Assembly (NCBI GenBank): GCA_030674185.1
Contig: JAPXFY010000026.1
Location: 43,704,132 to 43,768,131 of the forward strand
DNA length: 64,000 nt
Direction of reading: 5' to 3'
Source of the DNA: Monoplex corrugatus
Lineage: Eukaryota > Mollusca > Gastropoda > Littorinimorpha > Ranellidae
Position numbers and translations under genes: made by a program. Shown here piece after piece: positions 45,305 through 55,974 of this stretch (positions are counted from its first letter, which is position 1; every line of letters starts with the position of its first letter). The notes beneath the pieces were generated by a model that searched no databases, was not told the origin of the DNA, and worked only from the letters and a program-made list of their open reading frames with translations.

Positions 45305-45475
45305 TCTCGGGCGCGGTAATTAAGTGGGTAAGCGTCGGACTTCCAGATAGAAGGTCACGGGTTCAATCATCTTGAGCTCTCTCTGTCTAGTGGATTCAGG
45401 ATGGAGATTTTCAGGTCCTCTCTCCAAGATTAACAAGCGTGCAGACCTGCCAGTGCTTAAAATCTCCTGCAAGTC
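45305..45475 (+). repeat. SINE family C, 5' part
   Basis: A-box-like GCGGTAATTAAGTGGGTAAG and B-box-like GGGTTCAATC, then GGATGGAGATTTTCAGGTC and AGTGCTTAAAATCTCCTGCA. Confidence 0.65.
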
Positions 45476-45489
45476 ATGTTGGTGCCTGG

Positions 45490-46130
45490 CACATCATCAT
45501 CATGCATGGCGTTGGCGATCATGGCCCTCCACATGCATCTATCCCTGTCGCCGCAAGCACATCTTCCACCTCTTGTCCTCAGCCACCCTGCAAGTCTGTC
45601 CAATATTTTCTCCCTGGGTCTACCTGGTGTTCTCTTTCCCTCCAGCTTTCCTGTTGTGACCAGTGCTCTAATTCACCTTTCCTCATAAAATGGCCTATAA
45701 ATGCTGCTTGTCTTTTCCTAATCTTCCTTATCAATGATCTACTTGTGTCTGCCTCCATCAAGACTGTCTCGTTTGTTTTTTTGCTGTCCATGGAACTCTC
45801 AACATTTTTCTCAGAAACCACAGTTCGGTTGTCTCAAGCTTGTTCTGGCTTTGCTTGTTGACTGTCACGCCTCACAACCGTACAACATCATTGATTCTAT
45901 ATAACATTCAAGAACTCTCTTCCTGATGTTAACTGATAGGCATTTGTTGGTTTAAGAATGCTTTTCATCTTCTTGAATGCTGTTTTGGCTTGCCTGGTTC
46001 TGCTGGTTATTTCTGATGTGCATCTGCCGTCTGGTGAGATGACCATTCCCAGACATTTAAACCTATCAACCTGTCTCAAAGTTGTGCCATTTGCTGAAAA
46101 CATCCAAGTGTACTCACCCACCTAAGACTA
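45490..46130 (-). mobile_element. RTE-type (family D) LINE fragment
   Basis: The minus strand encodes RT C-terminal blocks in order: WMFSANGTTLRQVDRFKCLG, VISPDGRCTSEI, KTAFKKMKSIL (45897-46121), then IRKIRKRQAAFIGHFMRKG and the ATG tail at 45490. It has at least one frame break and a stop region near 45870. It is the longest of the four D copies. Confidence 0.78.
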
Positions 46131-46157
46131 AGTCAGCAGACAGTGCAGCAACTTACG

Positions 46158-46400
46158 CCTGCGGGCTAGTTGATAGAACCATGGACTCAAGATCTGATAT
46201 CTTGAGTTCAACCCTTGCCCGCAACATTAAAAACTGGCCTGTTCGCTGCCCATCTGAATGTTTTATCATTTTGGTGGTGTCAGCTTAGTGTTTGATAGGT
46301 CCCTTCTCCCCTTTCCCCGTTTCAAAAACCTTGCCAGAGCATAGGGTTTTGTGCAGGAAATCTATCAGATGATTGCTGGCGGAGTATATGAGTGAAGCGC
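46158..46400 (+). repeat. SINE family B, near full length
   Basis: The head is CGGGCTAGTTGATAGAACCA with GAGTTCAACCC. The middle is TTTGGTGGTGTCAGCTTAG and the end CCTTGCCAGAGCATAGGG and GATTGCTGGCGG. The last block is lost. Confidence 0.72.
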
Positions 46401-46469
46401 GGTGATCCGTTTGTCAAGCGCGTAATCCCCTCCGTTGAAAACACTCCACATACCCCTGCACATACACAC

Positions 46470-46520
46470 ACACACACCACACACACACACACACACAAAC
46501 CAACAAAAAAAAAAAAAAAC
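46470..46520. repeat. (CA)n and A run
   Basis: Short CA tract followed by A-rich sequence. Nothing else is recognised from 46401 to 46989. Confidence 0.85.
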
Positions 46521-46989
46521 ACACGAATCATAACAGACAACTCAAGACGTTTGTAGGCTATTTCAGGTTCACCTTGACTTTGAAGAAACACCTCATGAAA
46601 TAATACCTGACGTGCATCGAGGACAAAGGTATATTGTCATAACAGTGAAAACAGATTTTACATGTTGTCAAATGGTCCAAAGGTGCTCTTTACACACCTT
46701 CCTCAAAACGTGCTAAATATGTGCGCATCTCTCTCTCTCTTTCTCTGACCTTGACTTGGAGCCATGACTTCCATACTTAAGCATTCGTAACTCCACAGCA
46801 ATCCACATCTTTGACCCAAACTGGTAAAAGATCCATTCAGAAATAGTACAGAAAATCTTGCTAACACAATAGTTATCACAAGCAGGCAGACAGACACAGA
46901 AACACAGTCACATATCTCCCCGGCCCATTTGAAACAAAGAGGGTGGTGAGGAAATTTGAAAAGTAAAGGGCGTTGGAATCTGTTCAAGT

Positions 46990-47110
46990 GTGATTTGTTG
47001 CAGTTAGATGGTTCCATATGTGCTCCATCAAAATCAGCCGGCAGGTTTCCTTGTCTAACAAATCCCCACACACACGCTGGCAAAGTTTTGAAAGGGGAGA
47101 GGACTCATAT
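46990..47110 (-). repeat. SINE family B fragment
   Basis: GATGGTTCCATATGTGCTCC, CCGGCAGGTTTCC and CTGGCAAAGTTTTGAAAGGG match antisense B 3' sequence. Confidence 0.5.
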
Positions 47111-47159
47111 AAAGATAACAGCTGACCATCACTTATGCATACACCCTGATACAGGCGGG

Positions 47160-47419
47160 CAAAGTGACGCGCCGGCGCACACGCGCCGGCACACACACAC
47201 ACACACACAAAGGCAGAACACACACATATATACTCGCTTATCCACACACGCACAAACACACGTACGCACTCAAGCATATGCGCGCGCACACACACAGACA
47301 CACACATGACACTAGACACAGCACACACACAGAGCAGAGAGAGGGAGAGACACACACACACACACAGACAGACACACACACACACAGACAGACACACAGA
47401 CAGACACACAGACACAACA

Positions 47420-47473
<54 letters not shown>

Positions 47474-47482
47474 AGAGCCACT
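47160..47482. repeat. (CA)n/(CACAGA)n tract
   Basis: CA-rich with GCGCCGGCGC-type blocks at the left, CAGACA in the middle and pure CA at 47426-47472. Confidence 0.92.
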
Positions 47483-47635
47483 TACTCGTTCTACGCGTGC
47501 GTATGGTTCTGTAATTCGAATCGAAAAGCATCTTTGGTTTCATAACTGGACTTGAATAATGTCTTAAATAAATAAAGAAAAACAAAAACAAAAACAAACA
47601 AAAAACGAACGGACGGAAACCAACCAGCCACACAA

Positions 47636-47636
47636 T

Positions 47637-47677
<41 letters not shown>

Positions 47678-47760
47678 ACACACACACACACACACAACAA
47701 AAGAAGAGAGAGAGAGAGAAGACAGACAGACAGACAGACAGAGACAGAGAGAAATAAAAC
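47636..47760. repeat. (CA)n, (GA)n, (GACA)n
   Basis: Compound simple repeat. The stretches 47483-47635 and 47761-48490 show no gene. Confidence 0.9.
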
Positions 47761-48497
47761 ATACAAAGATCTGACCACAAAATTACTCCCTTTAAACTTA
47801 CGTAATTCAAAACATGCACGAGTTTACACAAAAGTAAATAAAGTAACAGTATGACCGCAACTCCCTTTAAATGAAATCGACCGGGAAATCGCATGCAGCT
47901 TACGTTCTCCTAGCAGCGCCCTGCACTGGTCTGACATTTATCTGCAGTCATCCATCAACAGCGCGTGAACGCCGGGATTATCCTGTATGAGAATAAAAGG
48001 GTTAACTCGTGCATGGCATTGTGGTAACGTGCAAGAGTTTGCACGATAAAATAATATGGCTGAATAGTAGCGACACGATTGATTTTTTTTTTTAATTCAC
48101 TTTGGTACGGGCTTGTTTGTTTGTATTTGTTGCACTGCTGCTCCATTTGTCAGATCAATCTGAGTCACTGGCATTGTTTTCTGTTTGCTGCTTCCAAACT
48201 ATCTCGGTTCATTCCTTCCGCAAATTCTACACATTTTTTTTTCTTTTCGTGTTCATTTTTTTTTCTTTCACAATGGACTGACCATGTGAAACTCAAAATG
48301 AGGAGAGCGCGTCGCCACAGCGCTGCGCCACCCATTTCTCTTTATCTGTAGAAGTGAATTTTTCAACAGAGTTTTGTCGGGGACAAGTCCTTTATTGCTG
48401 TGGCTGAATGCGTGCTGCACACTATATTCGGTTTATCGTCTCATTCGAAAGACAGGTACCTAGACCACTGCTTAAAATCTAGTGGAGAGAGAGTGTG

Positions 48498-48525
48498 TGG
48501 GGGGGGGGGGGGGGGGGAGGGGGAA
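48498..48525. repeat. poly-G run
   Basis: An 18-plus G run after a GAGAGTGTG segment. Similar runs lie at 37066, 52611 and 52904. Confidence 0.8.
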
Positions 48526-48677
48526 ATTCCAGTCCGATCCGTGATTTAAACTTGGGGTTTCTCACAACCTAGGTACTAGGCCACACACTCCATTCACTTC
48601 ACTTCTCCAACGTGACCCACCACGATTCACCACATTTCTTTTCGCCTACTCCGTTTCACCTGAGATCATCGTTTCGC

Positions 48678-49238
48678 ATGTAAGTGTTATTGTTAGTTTT
48701 GTTTAAAGCCCAGCCGACTGCGTAGAGCTATATCAGGGCTACGACCGTTTCAAAACATACACAATATTTCAACAGGAAAAAAAAAGAAAGAAAATTAAGT
48801 ACACAGATTAATGCATTTGTGCACATAATCTAAGGACATGCCCCTGGCGTTGACCACTCCGTCCAATTTATCACACAGGAGATTTTAAAAAAAAACATAC
48901 TTGAACACAAATTTAAACAGACCTAAGGACACCAAAACATAAAAACGGGCCTAAATTACCTAAAATTGCTTCCGCATATCTCTTTTCCCTAGAGCGAAAA
49001 CTGCATTTAATACATGTACCCAATTATCAATCCTAGGAAAAAGTGTGTACGACTTCATCGAACACATACAGGTGAATGGACCAGCAAGGCAAACAATGAC
49101 AGGTAAGAAATGACAGAAAGTAAAGGAACAAGGAGAAACAAAGAGAGTGACAAAAAAGAGGAAATTTTCGGCACAGAATTTCCAGAAGATGGGGATGACC
49201 ATTCATACTGAAAGAGCCTCTGGCAACCCCATGGGGGA
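48678..49238 (-). mobile_element. retroposon family A, full length, 10-bp duplication
   Basis: ATCGTTTCGC at 48668-48677 and 49239-49248 flank it. The tail side (ATTGTTAG in plus) is left and CCCCATGGGGGA right. The target lies in the arm of the inverted-repeat element that continues to 49547. Confidence 0.87.
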
Positions 49239-49547
49239 ATCGTTTCGCCTAATGTCGTTTTGCCTAGACTTGTTCAAGACTTCATTACACTGGTTAGTTG
49301 TTGTTGTTGTTGTTGTTGTTTTGGGGGGAGGGGGATTTCAGAAATGACTGGCGTATGCACACGAGTAAATTAGATCAATATTTTCTATCCGTTGCCGAAT
49401 TCTCCGTAGAGTTTCTGAAGTCGCAGAATTTGTTGGCGGACAACTGTCCTCGGTGCTCAGTGTTTGAATTTAACATGTGACTACATGTAAGCTAAATACC
49501 ATAGAATCGAGCATTCAGGAGAAAAACCGTGTTCATTAGGCGAAACG
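49239..49547. mobile_element. inverted-repeat element (MITE-like)
   Basis: A perfect 14-bp inverted repeat CGTTTCGCCTAATG (49241-49254) / CATTAGGCGAAACG (49534-49547) encloses about 280 bp with a (GTT)n. Related TTAGGCGAAAC occurs again at 49602. The left arm was split by the family A insertion. It has no ORF. Confidence 0.5.
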
Positions 49548-49954
49548 GCCCTGAACAATGACAACGTTCGAAGCGAGAAGTTGCATAGATCAAAGTACTT
49601 TAGGCGAAACAAACATAAGCGAATGTTTGGCATCCCTCCTACGCCCCATGAAAGCCAGGTTCAATCGGTCTGTTAACACTGTCTGAATAGGATGCATCTG
49701 TAAGGCTCCCACAAGAGACTGAACGATCTGGTTTACCTCAGCGGAGTACCTAGCTCCGGTAGTACAGCGTGTGGCCTAGTGGTTAAACACCCGTCCAGGA
49801 CACGAAAAACTGGTTTGAATTACAGATTAGACAGATTTTCCCTTCATATCCCTCTCAACCCACCCCTCCCAGTCTGCATGTGCTTCGTACCTGGAAATCC
49901 GGTTGTTGTTGGGTGATTGCTTTGGTGAATGATGAGAGTGCGCTTTGATTTAAA

Positions 49955-50475
49955 ATCATCATCATCATTATCATTATCATCATCAGGTGCCTTGCCACAT
50001 GGCGTTGGCGATCATGGCCTTCCATCTGTTCCTATCCCTTGTTGCCTCAAGTACCTCCTCCACCCTCTTTGTCTTCAGCCACTCTGCAAGTCCGTCCAAT
50101 ATCTTCTCCCTGAGTCTACTTGGTGTTCTCTTTCCCTCCAGCTTTCCTGTTGTGACCAGGTGCTCCAATTCCCCTTTCCTCATAAAATGGCCTATAAATG
50201 TTGCCTGTCTTTTCCTAATTTTCCTTATGAATGATTTTCTTGTGTCTGCCTCCATCAAGACTGTCTTAGTTTGTTTTCTTTGCTGTCCATGGAACTCTCA
50301 ACATTCTTCTTAAAAACTACATCTCGGCTGCCTCAATCTTGTTCTGGCTTTGCTTTTTGACTGTCCATGCCTCACAACCGTATAACAGTATTGGTTCTAT
50401 ATAACATTCAAGAACTCTCTTCTTGCTGTTAATTGATAGGCATCTGGTTGGTTTGAATCTTGTATCAAAATTTGA
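49955..50475 (-). mobile_element. RTE-type (family D) LINE fragment
   Basis: The minus strand encodes CYIEPILLYGCEAWTVKKQS, then RKIRKRQATFIGHFMRKGEL and AEWLKTKRVEEVLEATRDR, ending in the (ATG)n-type tail at 49960-49985. One frame break lies near 50300. It is the best preserved D C-terminus here. Confidence 0.8.
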
Positions 50476-50483
50476 CGCCTTAT

Positions 50484-50625
50484 AAATGTCAGTAGTAGTA
50501 GTGGTGATGGTGGTGGTGGCGTGGTGGTGGTAGTAGTAGTAGTAGAAGTAGTAGTAGTAGTAGTGTGTGGTGGTGGTAGTAGTAGCAGTGGTGGTGTGTA
50601 GTAGTAGTAGTAGTTTGATAGTGAT
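50484..50625. repeat. (GTA)n/(GTG)n tract
   Basis: Trinucleotide repeats next to the RTE copy. Confidence 0.85.
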
Positions 50626-50689
50626 GATGTAGGTGCTTGTGTTTTGAAAGAAACGATAAACTGTTGTGGTGACTGATGAAATGGATGAG

Positions 50690-50780
50690 ATAACTAAAAT
50701 GCTGTGGAAATCCATTTTGACCGAGACTGTATGACAGGGCTATACTCTGCGCCTCCTGTCATAATGTTGTAAAACATGGT
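50690..50780 (+). repeat. repeat family J fragment
   Basis: ATGCTGTGGAAATCCATTTT, GACCGAGACTGTATGACAGG and GCTATACTCTGCGCC match the J start. The stretch 50781-51444 has no recognised feature. Confidence 0.5.
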
Positions 50781-51444
50781 ACGACACTTCTCATGTCACA
50801 GACTTGTCGTCAACTGTCAAAATGGAAATTTGTCAATTTGTTGAAGAAAAAAAAATCATTCTGTGAGAGAACACAGACAAAACAGTTGTATCGTTAACAA
50901 TTAGATGCTGTAATATCAACGAAACTTGAAAACATTTTATTACTGAAGAAACAGCGTGAGGTCCCATTGGATCCGTTTAACAGCTAGCCCTTGCTATTCC
51001 ACGCTTACATAAGCATACAAACATGAAAGCGAAAGGCATTAATTAAAACAGAAAAAAAAATCATAACAGAATTACGAACAAACAAAAGTAAAGAAGAAAG
51101 AAAAGCAAGCATGCAAAAATTAAAAAGTGTGAGCTGGATATGGTAATGTACTTGCTAATTAACATTTCAAAAATTCCTCTTTTATGTATATGCATATTAC
51201 GGTAACCATAGCTACAAACACACAGAATCAAGCGACAGCAGAGTTTTGTTTAACTAAGCGGCTGATAGTTGTCCGATTGATACGGAATAGAAGCATATGT
51301 TCGTGAAAGGGCCGCCATACAAAGTAAACCGGTTATAATGCAGTTGCCCGTCTCCAAGCTCCAGGTAAGAACAGCACGACCACCAGGAGTCTTGAACTAA
51401 ATCCTGGATGTATTTATTACACCAATCCACCCGCGGCGATAGTC

Positions 51445-51504
51445 AATGGATGATACAGCAGACTTACAATTCGGGTGTCTGGGGTTCGATCCTGCCTAAT
51501 GGGT
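51445..51504 (+). repeat. SINE family C, head, split
   Basis: GTCAATGGATGATACAGCAG and GGGGTTCGATCC form a Pol III-like head. It is interrupted by a family A copy and resumes at 52046. Confidence 0.55.
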
Positions 51505-52045
51505 TATTGTTATTGTTGTTTAAAGCCCAGCCGACTGCGTAGAGCCATATCAGGGCTATAACCGCTGCAAAAACATACAAAATTTCAACAGGGAAAAAAA
51601 AAGAAAATTAAGTACACATATCAATGCATTTTGTGCACATAATCTAAGCATATGCCTCCAGCGTTGACCACTCCGTCCAATTCATCGCACACGGGATTTA
51701 AAAAAACATACATGAATACAAATTTAAGCATACCTTGGGACAACAAAACATATAAAAACGGGTCTAATTCCCTAAAATTGCTTCCGCATATCTCACATAC
51801 CTAAAGCCAAAAATGCACTTGACACTTGTACCCAATTATCAATCCTGAGAAAAAGTACGTAAGACTTTATCGAACACATACGGGTGAATGGACCAGCTAG
51901 GCAGAAAATGATAGGAAGAAATGACAGAAAGCAAAGGAAGAAGGCAGAAACAAGGAGAGTGACAGAAATGGGAAATTCTAGCACATAATTTCCAGATGTT
52001 GGAGATATTATTTATACTTAAAGAGCCCCCAGCATCCCCACGAGG
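51505..52045 (-). mobile_element. retroposon family A, full length, nested in SINE C
   Basis: The tail side (TTATTGTTATTGTTGTTTAAAG in two parts, TTATTGTTATTG and TTGTTTAAAG) is left, and CAGCATCCCCACGAGGG is right. The flanks GCCTAATGGGT and GCCTGGCGGGT may be a decayed duplication (8 of 11 match). Confidence 0.8.
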
Positions 52046-52310
52046 GTAGGCGCCTGGCGGGTAAAGGGTGGAGAATTTTCCTATCCCCCATTCAGTATGT
52101 GTGCATATCCGTTCGTGCCTAACTCTACCGTAAGTACAGGCACGCAGAACACGAAATACACATGTTAAAGATCCTGTAAGTCACTTCAGAGTCGGGCGGC
52201 TTATGGAAGCATGACCACACCCAGCAAGAACGCCCCCGAAGACGGAGTACGAATATGCAGACTGTGCAGCGACATACCGTGTGCGCAGTGTGTGTAAAAC
52301 AACGTGCTAC
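52046..52310 (+). repeat. SINE family C, right part
   Basis: GGCGGGTAAAGGGTGGAGAA, CACATGTTAAAGATCCTGTA, TTATGGAAGCATGACCACAC and CAGCAAGAACGCCCCCGAAG continue the C order. Confidence 0.7.
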
Positions 52311-52344
52311 ACGCATCCAGAGGAAAAAAATCGAACAATTACAA

Positions 52345-52412
52345 CTGTCGTGTCGTGTCGTGTCGTGTCGTGTCGTGTTGTGTTGTGTTGTGTTTGCGCC
52401 CGCGTGTGTGTG
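52345..52412. repeat. (CGTGT)n/(TGTGT)n pentamer repeat
   Basis: Ten or so GTGTC and GTGTT pentamers. Confidence 0.9.
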
Positions 52413-52519
52413 TGTAAGACAAAATTTGGTGTCCATGATTTTGCTCAGCTCTTTACTTTTTGTTTTTGTTTTTTGTTTTTTAACACAAACTTATGGACTC
52501 TATGGATGCTATGGACTCC

Positions 52520-52830
52520 TGAAGAATAGCGAAACAGTTTAGAAGTCTTGGTGCCAGTGTCAAGACTACACTGACCAAAAAATAAGTAAATATAAGAAGA
52601 AAAAAAAAAGGGGGGGGGGGGGGGGCCGAATGCGGGAGACACATGTACACCAAAGAGCCCAGAATCAGCATTTTTGAGAAAGATGTGCGAACACTTTTCG
52701 GGAACTTCCGACTATATTCAGAAGTTCTTTTCACTTTTGTGTAAGTTTACCACTGTCTTCGATGTAATCAACTGAAACTTCTTGAGAAGCACAAAAATCT
52801 GGATTTTCTGTGGAGAAAAAAAAAAGAATA
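52520..52830 (+). repeat. repeat family H, near full length
   Basis: TTTAGAAGTCTTGGTGCCAG, ACTGACCAAAAAATAAG, AATCAGCATTTTTGAGAAAG, ATGTGCGAACACTTTT, CTTCCGACTATATTCAGAAG and CAACTGAAACTTCTTGAGAA match 59390 in order. A G run at 52611-52624 sits inside. Confidence 0.6.
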
Positions 52831-52975
52831 AAAAGGAACATTGTTCATGTTGCCTATCTTATATTTGTAATCTGCCTTAATTATATTTCCTACTGTATCT
52901 ATTTGGGGGGGGGGGGGGGGGGTCTGCCAGTGTTGGTGTGCAATAAAAAGAAACCATACTCCTAATCATAATTTA

Positions 52976-54564
52976 AGGGCCACTTCTTCCTTCCTCTCTA
53001 ATTTTAAGTTGAAATAATTGACAATGTTTAGAATTGATTCTATGTTTTATTTCATCATTTCCACACCTGTTTTGGAAAAAGAAATTAGCACAATGACCCA
53101 TTAGTGAACAGCACATGCATTTAAAGGAACATCCCCCCCTTTTCAAAAAACAGAAAGTGTCAGATTTGGCCAATCTGTTTTCAATATCGCGTGTGTCCGC
53201 CCCGAGCCTGGATGCATGCTTCACAGCGCCGATGCATCGACCCCACAAGGGTACGGAGTGTGTCCTGAGGGATGGCCGCCCACTCGATCTGCAGGATGTC
53301 GACCAGCCTGGCCAGGGTGCCCGATGGGGGGTGGTTGTCCCTGATGCGCCTCCCGAGCACATCCCAGAGGTGTTCAATTGGGTTCAGGTCAGGTGAGCAC
53401 GCTGGCCAGGCCATACGGACGACTTCATGCTGCTCCAGGAAGTCGGTCACAAGGCGTGCTCGATGCGCAGGTGCATTGTCGTCCTGGAAGATGGCGCCTT
53501 GACCAAGGTCCACAAGCGCAGGCAGTGCCACGGCCGCCAGAACCTCGTCCCGGTACCGGACCCCGTTCAGGATGCCGTCAATGGGGAGCAGGGGGGTCCG
53601 GGTACCACGGCTCATGCCACCCCACACCATCACCGACCCGCCGCCATACCAGTTATGCTCTTGGACAGTGGCGTCAGCGAACCTCTCCCCTTGACGTCGC
53701 CACACCCGAGCCCGGCCATCGTTAAAGGTCAGGGTGAACCTGGACTCATCCGAAAACAAGACCCGGGCCCACTGTTGCCTTGTCCAGGTCACGTGCTCCC
53801 TGGCCCAGGTCATGCGGCGCACTCTGTTGACCGGTGACAGCACGGGTCGGACGGCCGGTCTCCGTGACCTCAAGTTTGCCTCATGTAGCCGTCTTCTCAC
53901 CGTGCTGCAGCTGATGTTAGCACCTGTTGCATCCCTCAGCTGACCCCTCAAGGTCACCGCAGTGGATGCCCTTTCCCTCAGGACGGAGAGGGCAAGGTAG
54001 CGGTCTTGCTGTCTTGTCGTTACTCTGGGTCGACCCGTGTGACGCCTTTCCTGGACTGCTCCAGTCTCATTGAAGCGCTCCAGCAGTCTCTGGATTGTGG
54101 AATGCGACACTTCAAGTCGTCTAGCAACTTCCCGCTGCGCTAGGCCTTCATCAAGCAGAGCGAGGGCTCTCCCCCGCTGCTCATCCGTCATCCGTCGTCT
54201 TGCAAGCATGGTTTAAAACGAACCAAGAACGGGTCCTTTTTATCCTCGTCTGCGGGCAACTTTGGCTGGAGTAGTGTTCAAAAAGGGCTTGCCTTGCACG
54301 TGCAAAGCGAATTTTGTCGCTACCTTGCCTGCGTCGTCAGAGAGACCCTGCTGAAGATTCGACAATTTCGTGTGGAAATTGTCTTCCTTGGGCCGCCCAT
54401 TGCAAATCGGCAAATCGGCAAATCCCCAAACACGTGCCAAAAGGAAACTGCAATGTTGTCTGAGCTCTTATCCATTCAGTTACGGCAACGAATTGGAGAA
54501 AAGAGTAAGAGAAAATAGGTTATTTCTCCTTTCAAAAATTGACTCAAAAACGTTCCTGGCCCTT
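52976..54564 (-). mobile_element. Tc1-like DNA transposon, proposed limits
   Basis: The limits are proposed from TAAGGGCCA at the left (TA at 52974-52975) and TGGCCCTTCA at the right. They give a short inverted AGGGCCA and a total of about 1.59 kb, a normal Tc1 length. The right TA is not perfect and the inverted repeats are short, so the limits are tentative. The transposase gene inside is certain. Confidence 0.45.
53181..54209 (-). CDS. Tc1/mariner-type transposase, intact frame
   Basis: This is a 342-residue cut-and-paste transposase that would bind its element's ends and move it by DDE chemistry. The N-terminal half holds a helix-turn-helix pair: residues 6-50 with the EVARRLEVSHSTIQRLLERF recognition helix, then a GRPRV linker near 59-63 and a second HTH to about 108. 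The catalytic triad is visible: D154 in LFSDESRF, D244 in FQDDNAPAH and E279 in NPIEHLW. With 34 residues between the last two it is DD34E, the Tc1 signature. The length equals the usual 340 or so, and there is no stop or frameshift. The ATG at 54207-54209 is the first in frame and opens MLARRRMTDEQ. Base composition is clearly more GC-rich than the AT-rich flanks, which hints at recent arrival. Only one copy is in this window. Confidence 0.93.
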   Translation of the reverse strand: MLARRRMTDEQRGRALALLDEGLAQREVARRLEVSHSTIQRLLERFNETGAVQERRHTGRPRVTTRQQDRYLALSVLRERASTAVTLRGQLRDATGANISCSTVRRRLHEANLRSRRPAVRPVLSPVNRVRRMTWAREHVTWTRQQWARVLFSDESRFTLTFNDGRARVWRRQGERFADATVQEHNWYGGGSVMVWGGMSRGTRTPLLPIDGILNGVRYRDEVLAAVALPALVDLGQGAIFQDDNAPAHRARLVTDFLEQHEVVRMAWPACSPDLNPIEHLWDVLGRRIRDNHPPSGTLARLVDILQIEWAAIPQDTLRTLVGSMHRRCEACIQARGGHTRY

Positions 54565-54736
54565 CAATAATGACGTGTAGTATATATATATTTTTATTTA
54601 ATTTTTTTTATTTTTTTATCGTTTCTAGGTTGCTACTACTACGTGCATTCAAATATACGGGAGAGCTTTTACGTGTGTGGTTATTCTTTTGTTTGTTTGT
54701 TTTGTTTTGTTTTGTGTAGTGGTAGTGGTGGTTTGT

Positions 54737-54759
54737 GTGTGTGTGTGTGTGTGTGTGTG

Positions 54760-54792
<33 letters not shown>

Positions 54793-54840
54793 GTTTTTGT
54801 TTTTTGTCGTCGTCGTTGTTTTGTTGTTGTACCCCTCCGT
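54737..54840. repeat. (TG)n and TTTG/GTC repeats
   Basis: TG tract at 54735-54789 then T/G-rich sequence. AT-rich non-coding sequence lies from 54565 on. Confidence 0.88.
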
Positions 54841-54954
54841 TAATGAAGTAAAACTCTTTGTTTTCGGAGTGTGTGCGTGCTGGGTGTCCTCGTGTTTCTA
54901 TCAGCCATGGGACACTGACATTACTTCTGTAACTAATTACGTATTTCACGTTCT

Positions 54955-55100
54955 CTGTGTGCGTGTACATACGGAGGGGGTTCAGGCGTTAACAGGTGTG
55001 CGTACCCGAGAAATAGTAACAAAATGTCCACCCTGTACTCTAGCAGGAGGTGACCAGACAGGATCGATTTCCGCGCCTGTTGACTGAACGTCTGACGTCC
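54955..55100 (-). repeat. SINE family C fragment
   Basis: CAGGTGTGCGTACCCGAG, AAAATGTCCACCCTGTACTC, GACAGGATCGATTTCC (B-box remnant) and GACTGAACGTCTGACG in antisense C order. Confidence 0.5.
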
Positions 55101-55186
55101 TGTGACAATGTACTCTTGGTCATTGTCTTATTTTAGGCCAATATATTACATAATGTCACAGTTCTCTCCCTTTCCATCACTCTGTC

Positions 55187-55341
55187 TACTCGTGTGTGTA
55201 TGCGTGTTTGGTGTACGTGTGTGTGTGTGTTGTGTGTGTGTGTGTGTGTGTGTGTGTGGTGTGTTGTGTGTGTGTGTGTGTGTGTGTTTGGGTACGTGTG
55301 TGTGCGTATATGTACATATCGGTACTGCCACGGTATGCGAG

Positions 55342-55376
<35 letters not shown>

Positions 55377-55380
55377 ACAT
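55187..55380. repeat. (TG)n and (CT)n tracts
   Basis: Simple repeats without coding signal. Confidence 0.9.
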
Positions 55381-55465
55381 GTGTGTTTCAGGTGATTTGC
55401 ATAGTATGTTTCCTGTTCACTCACTAGACATGCATGATATACTAAGTTCCTCATATACTGATTAT

Positions 55466-55705
55466 GTTTGTATGTACGTACGTACGTACGTATGTATGTT
55501 GTATGTTTGTATTTATGTATGTACGTACGTACGTATGTATGTATGTACGTACGTATGTATGCATTATGTATGTATGCATTATGTATGTATTACGCACGTA
55601 TGTATGTATGAATGTATTATGTATGTACGTACGTATGTACGTATGTATGTATGTATGTACGTACGTACGTACCTATGCATGTATGTATGTATGTACGTAT
55701 GTTTA
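55466..55705. repeat. (GTAT)n/(GTAC)n tract
   Basis: Tetramers of GTAT and the self-complementary GTAC mixed with GCATTAT. Long Tyr/Val/Cys frames are artefacts. Confidence 0.92.
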
Positions 55706-55974
55706 CAGTATGCATGCGGGTATGGCATCGCAGAGCAGCCGGCACGAACTTGGCACAAGATATGATTATTGTTATTGTTATTATTATTCGTGTGGGTGTT
55801 GCGATACTAGCACACTCTCTCTGTACAGGTAAAAGAGAAAAAGCCTGGCTGTTGCGATGGTCTGATTTCCCCATGTGTTTGGATTACTGCGCCCACTAAT
55901 TCACGTTTCGATGTGGTACTCACGATGGTGAGAGAATTAGCCCAGTTTCTGGGAAGCTATAAATAAGAAAATGT

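Noticed and set aside
53272..53837. Plus-strand ORFs over the transposase
   Set aside because: They are antisense shadows of the GC-rich transposase frame.
55464..55832. Tyr/Val/Cys-rich ORFs
   Set aside because: They are translations of (GTAT)n/(GTAC)n.
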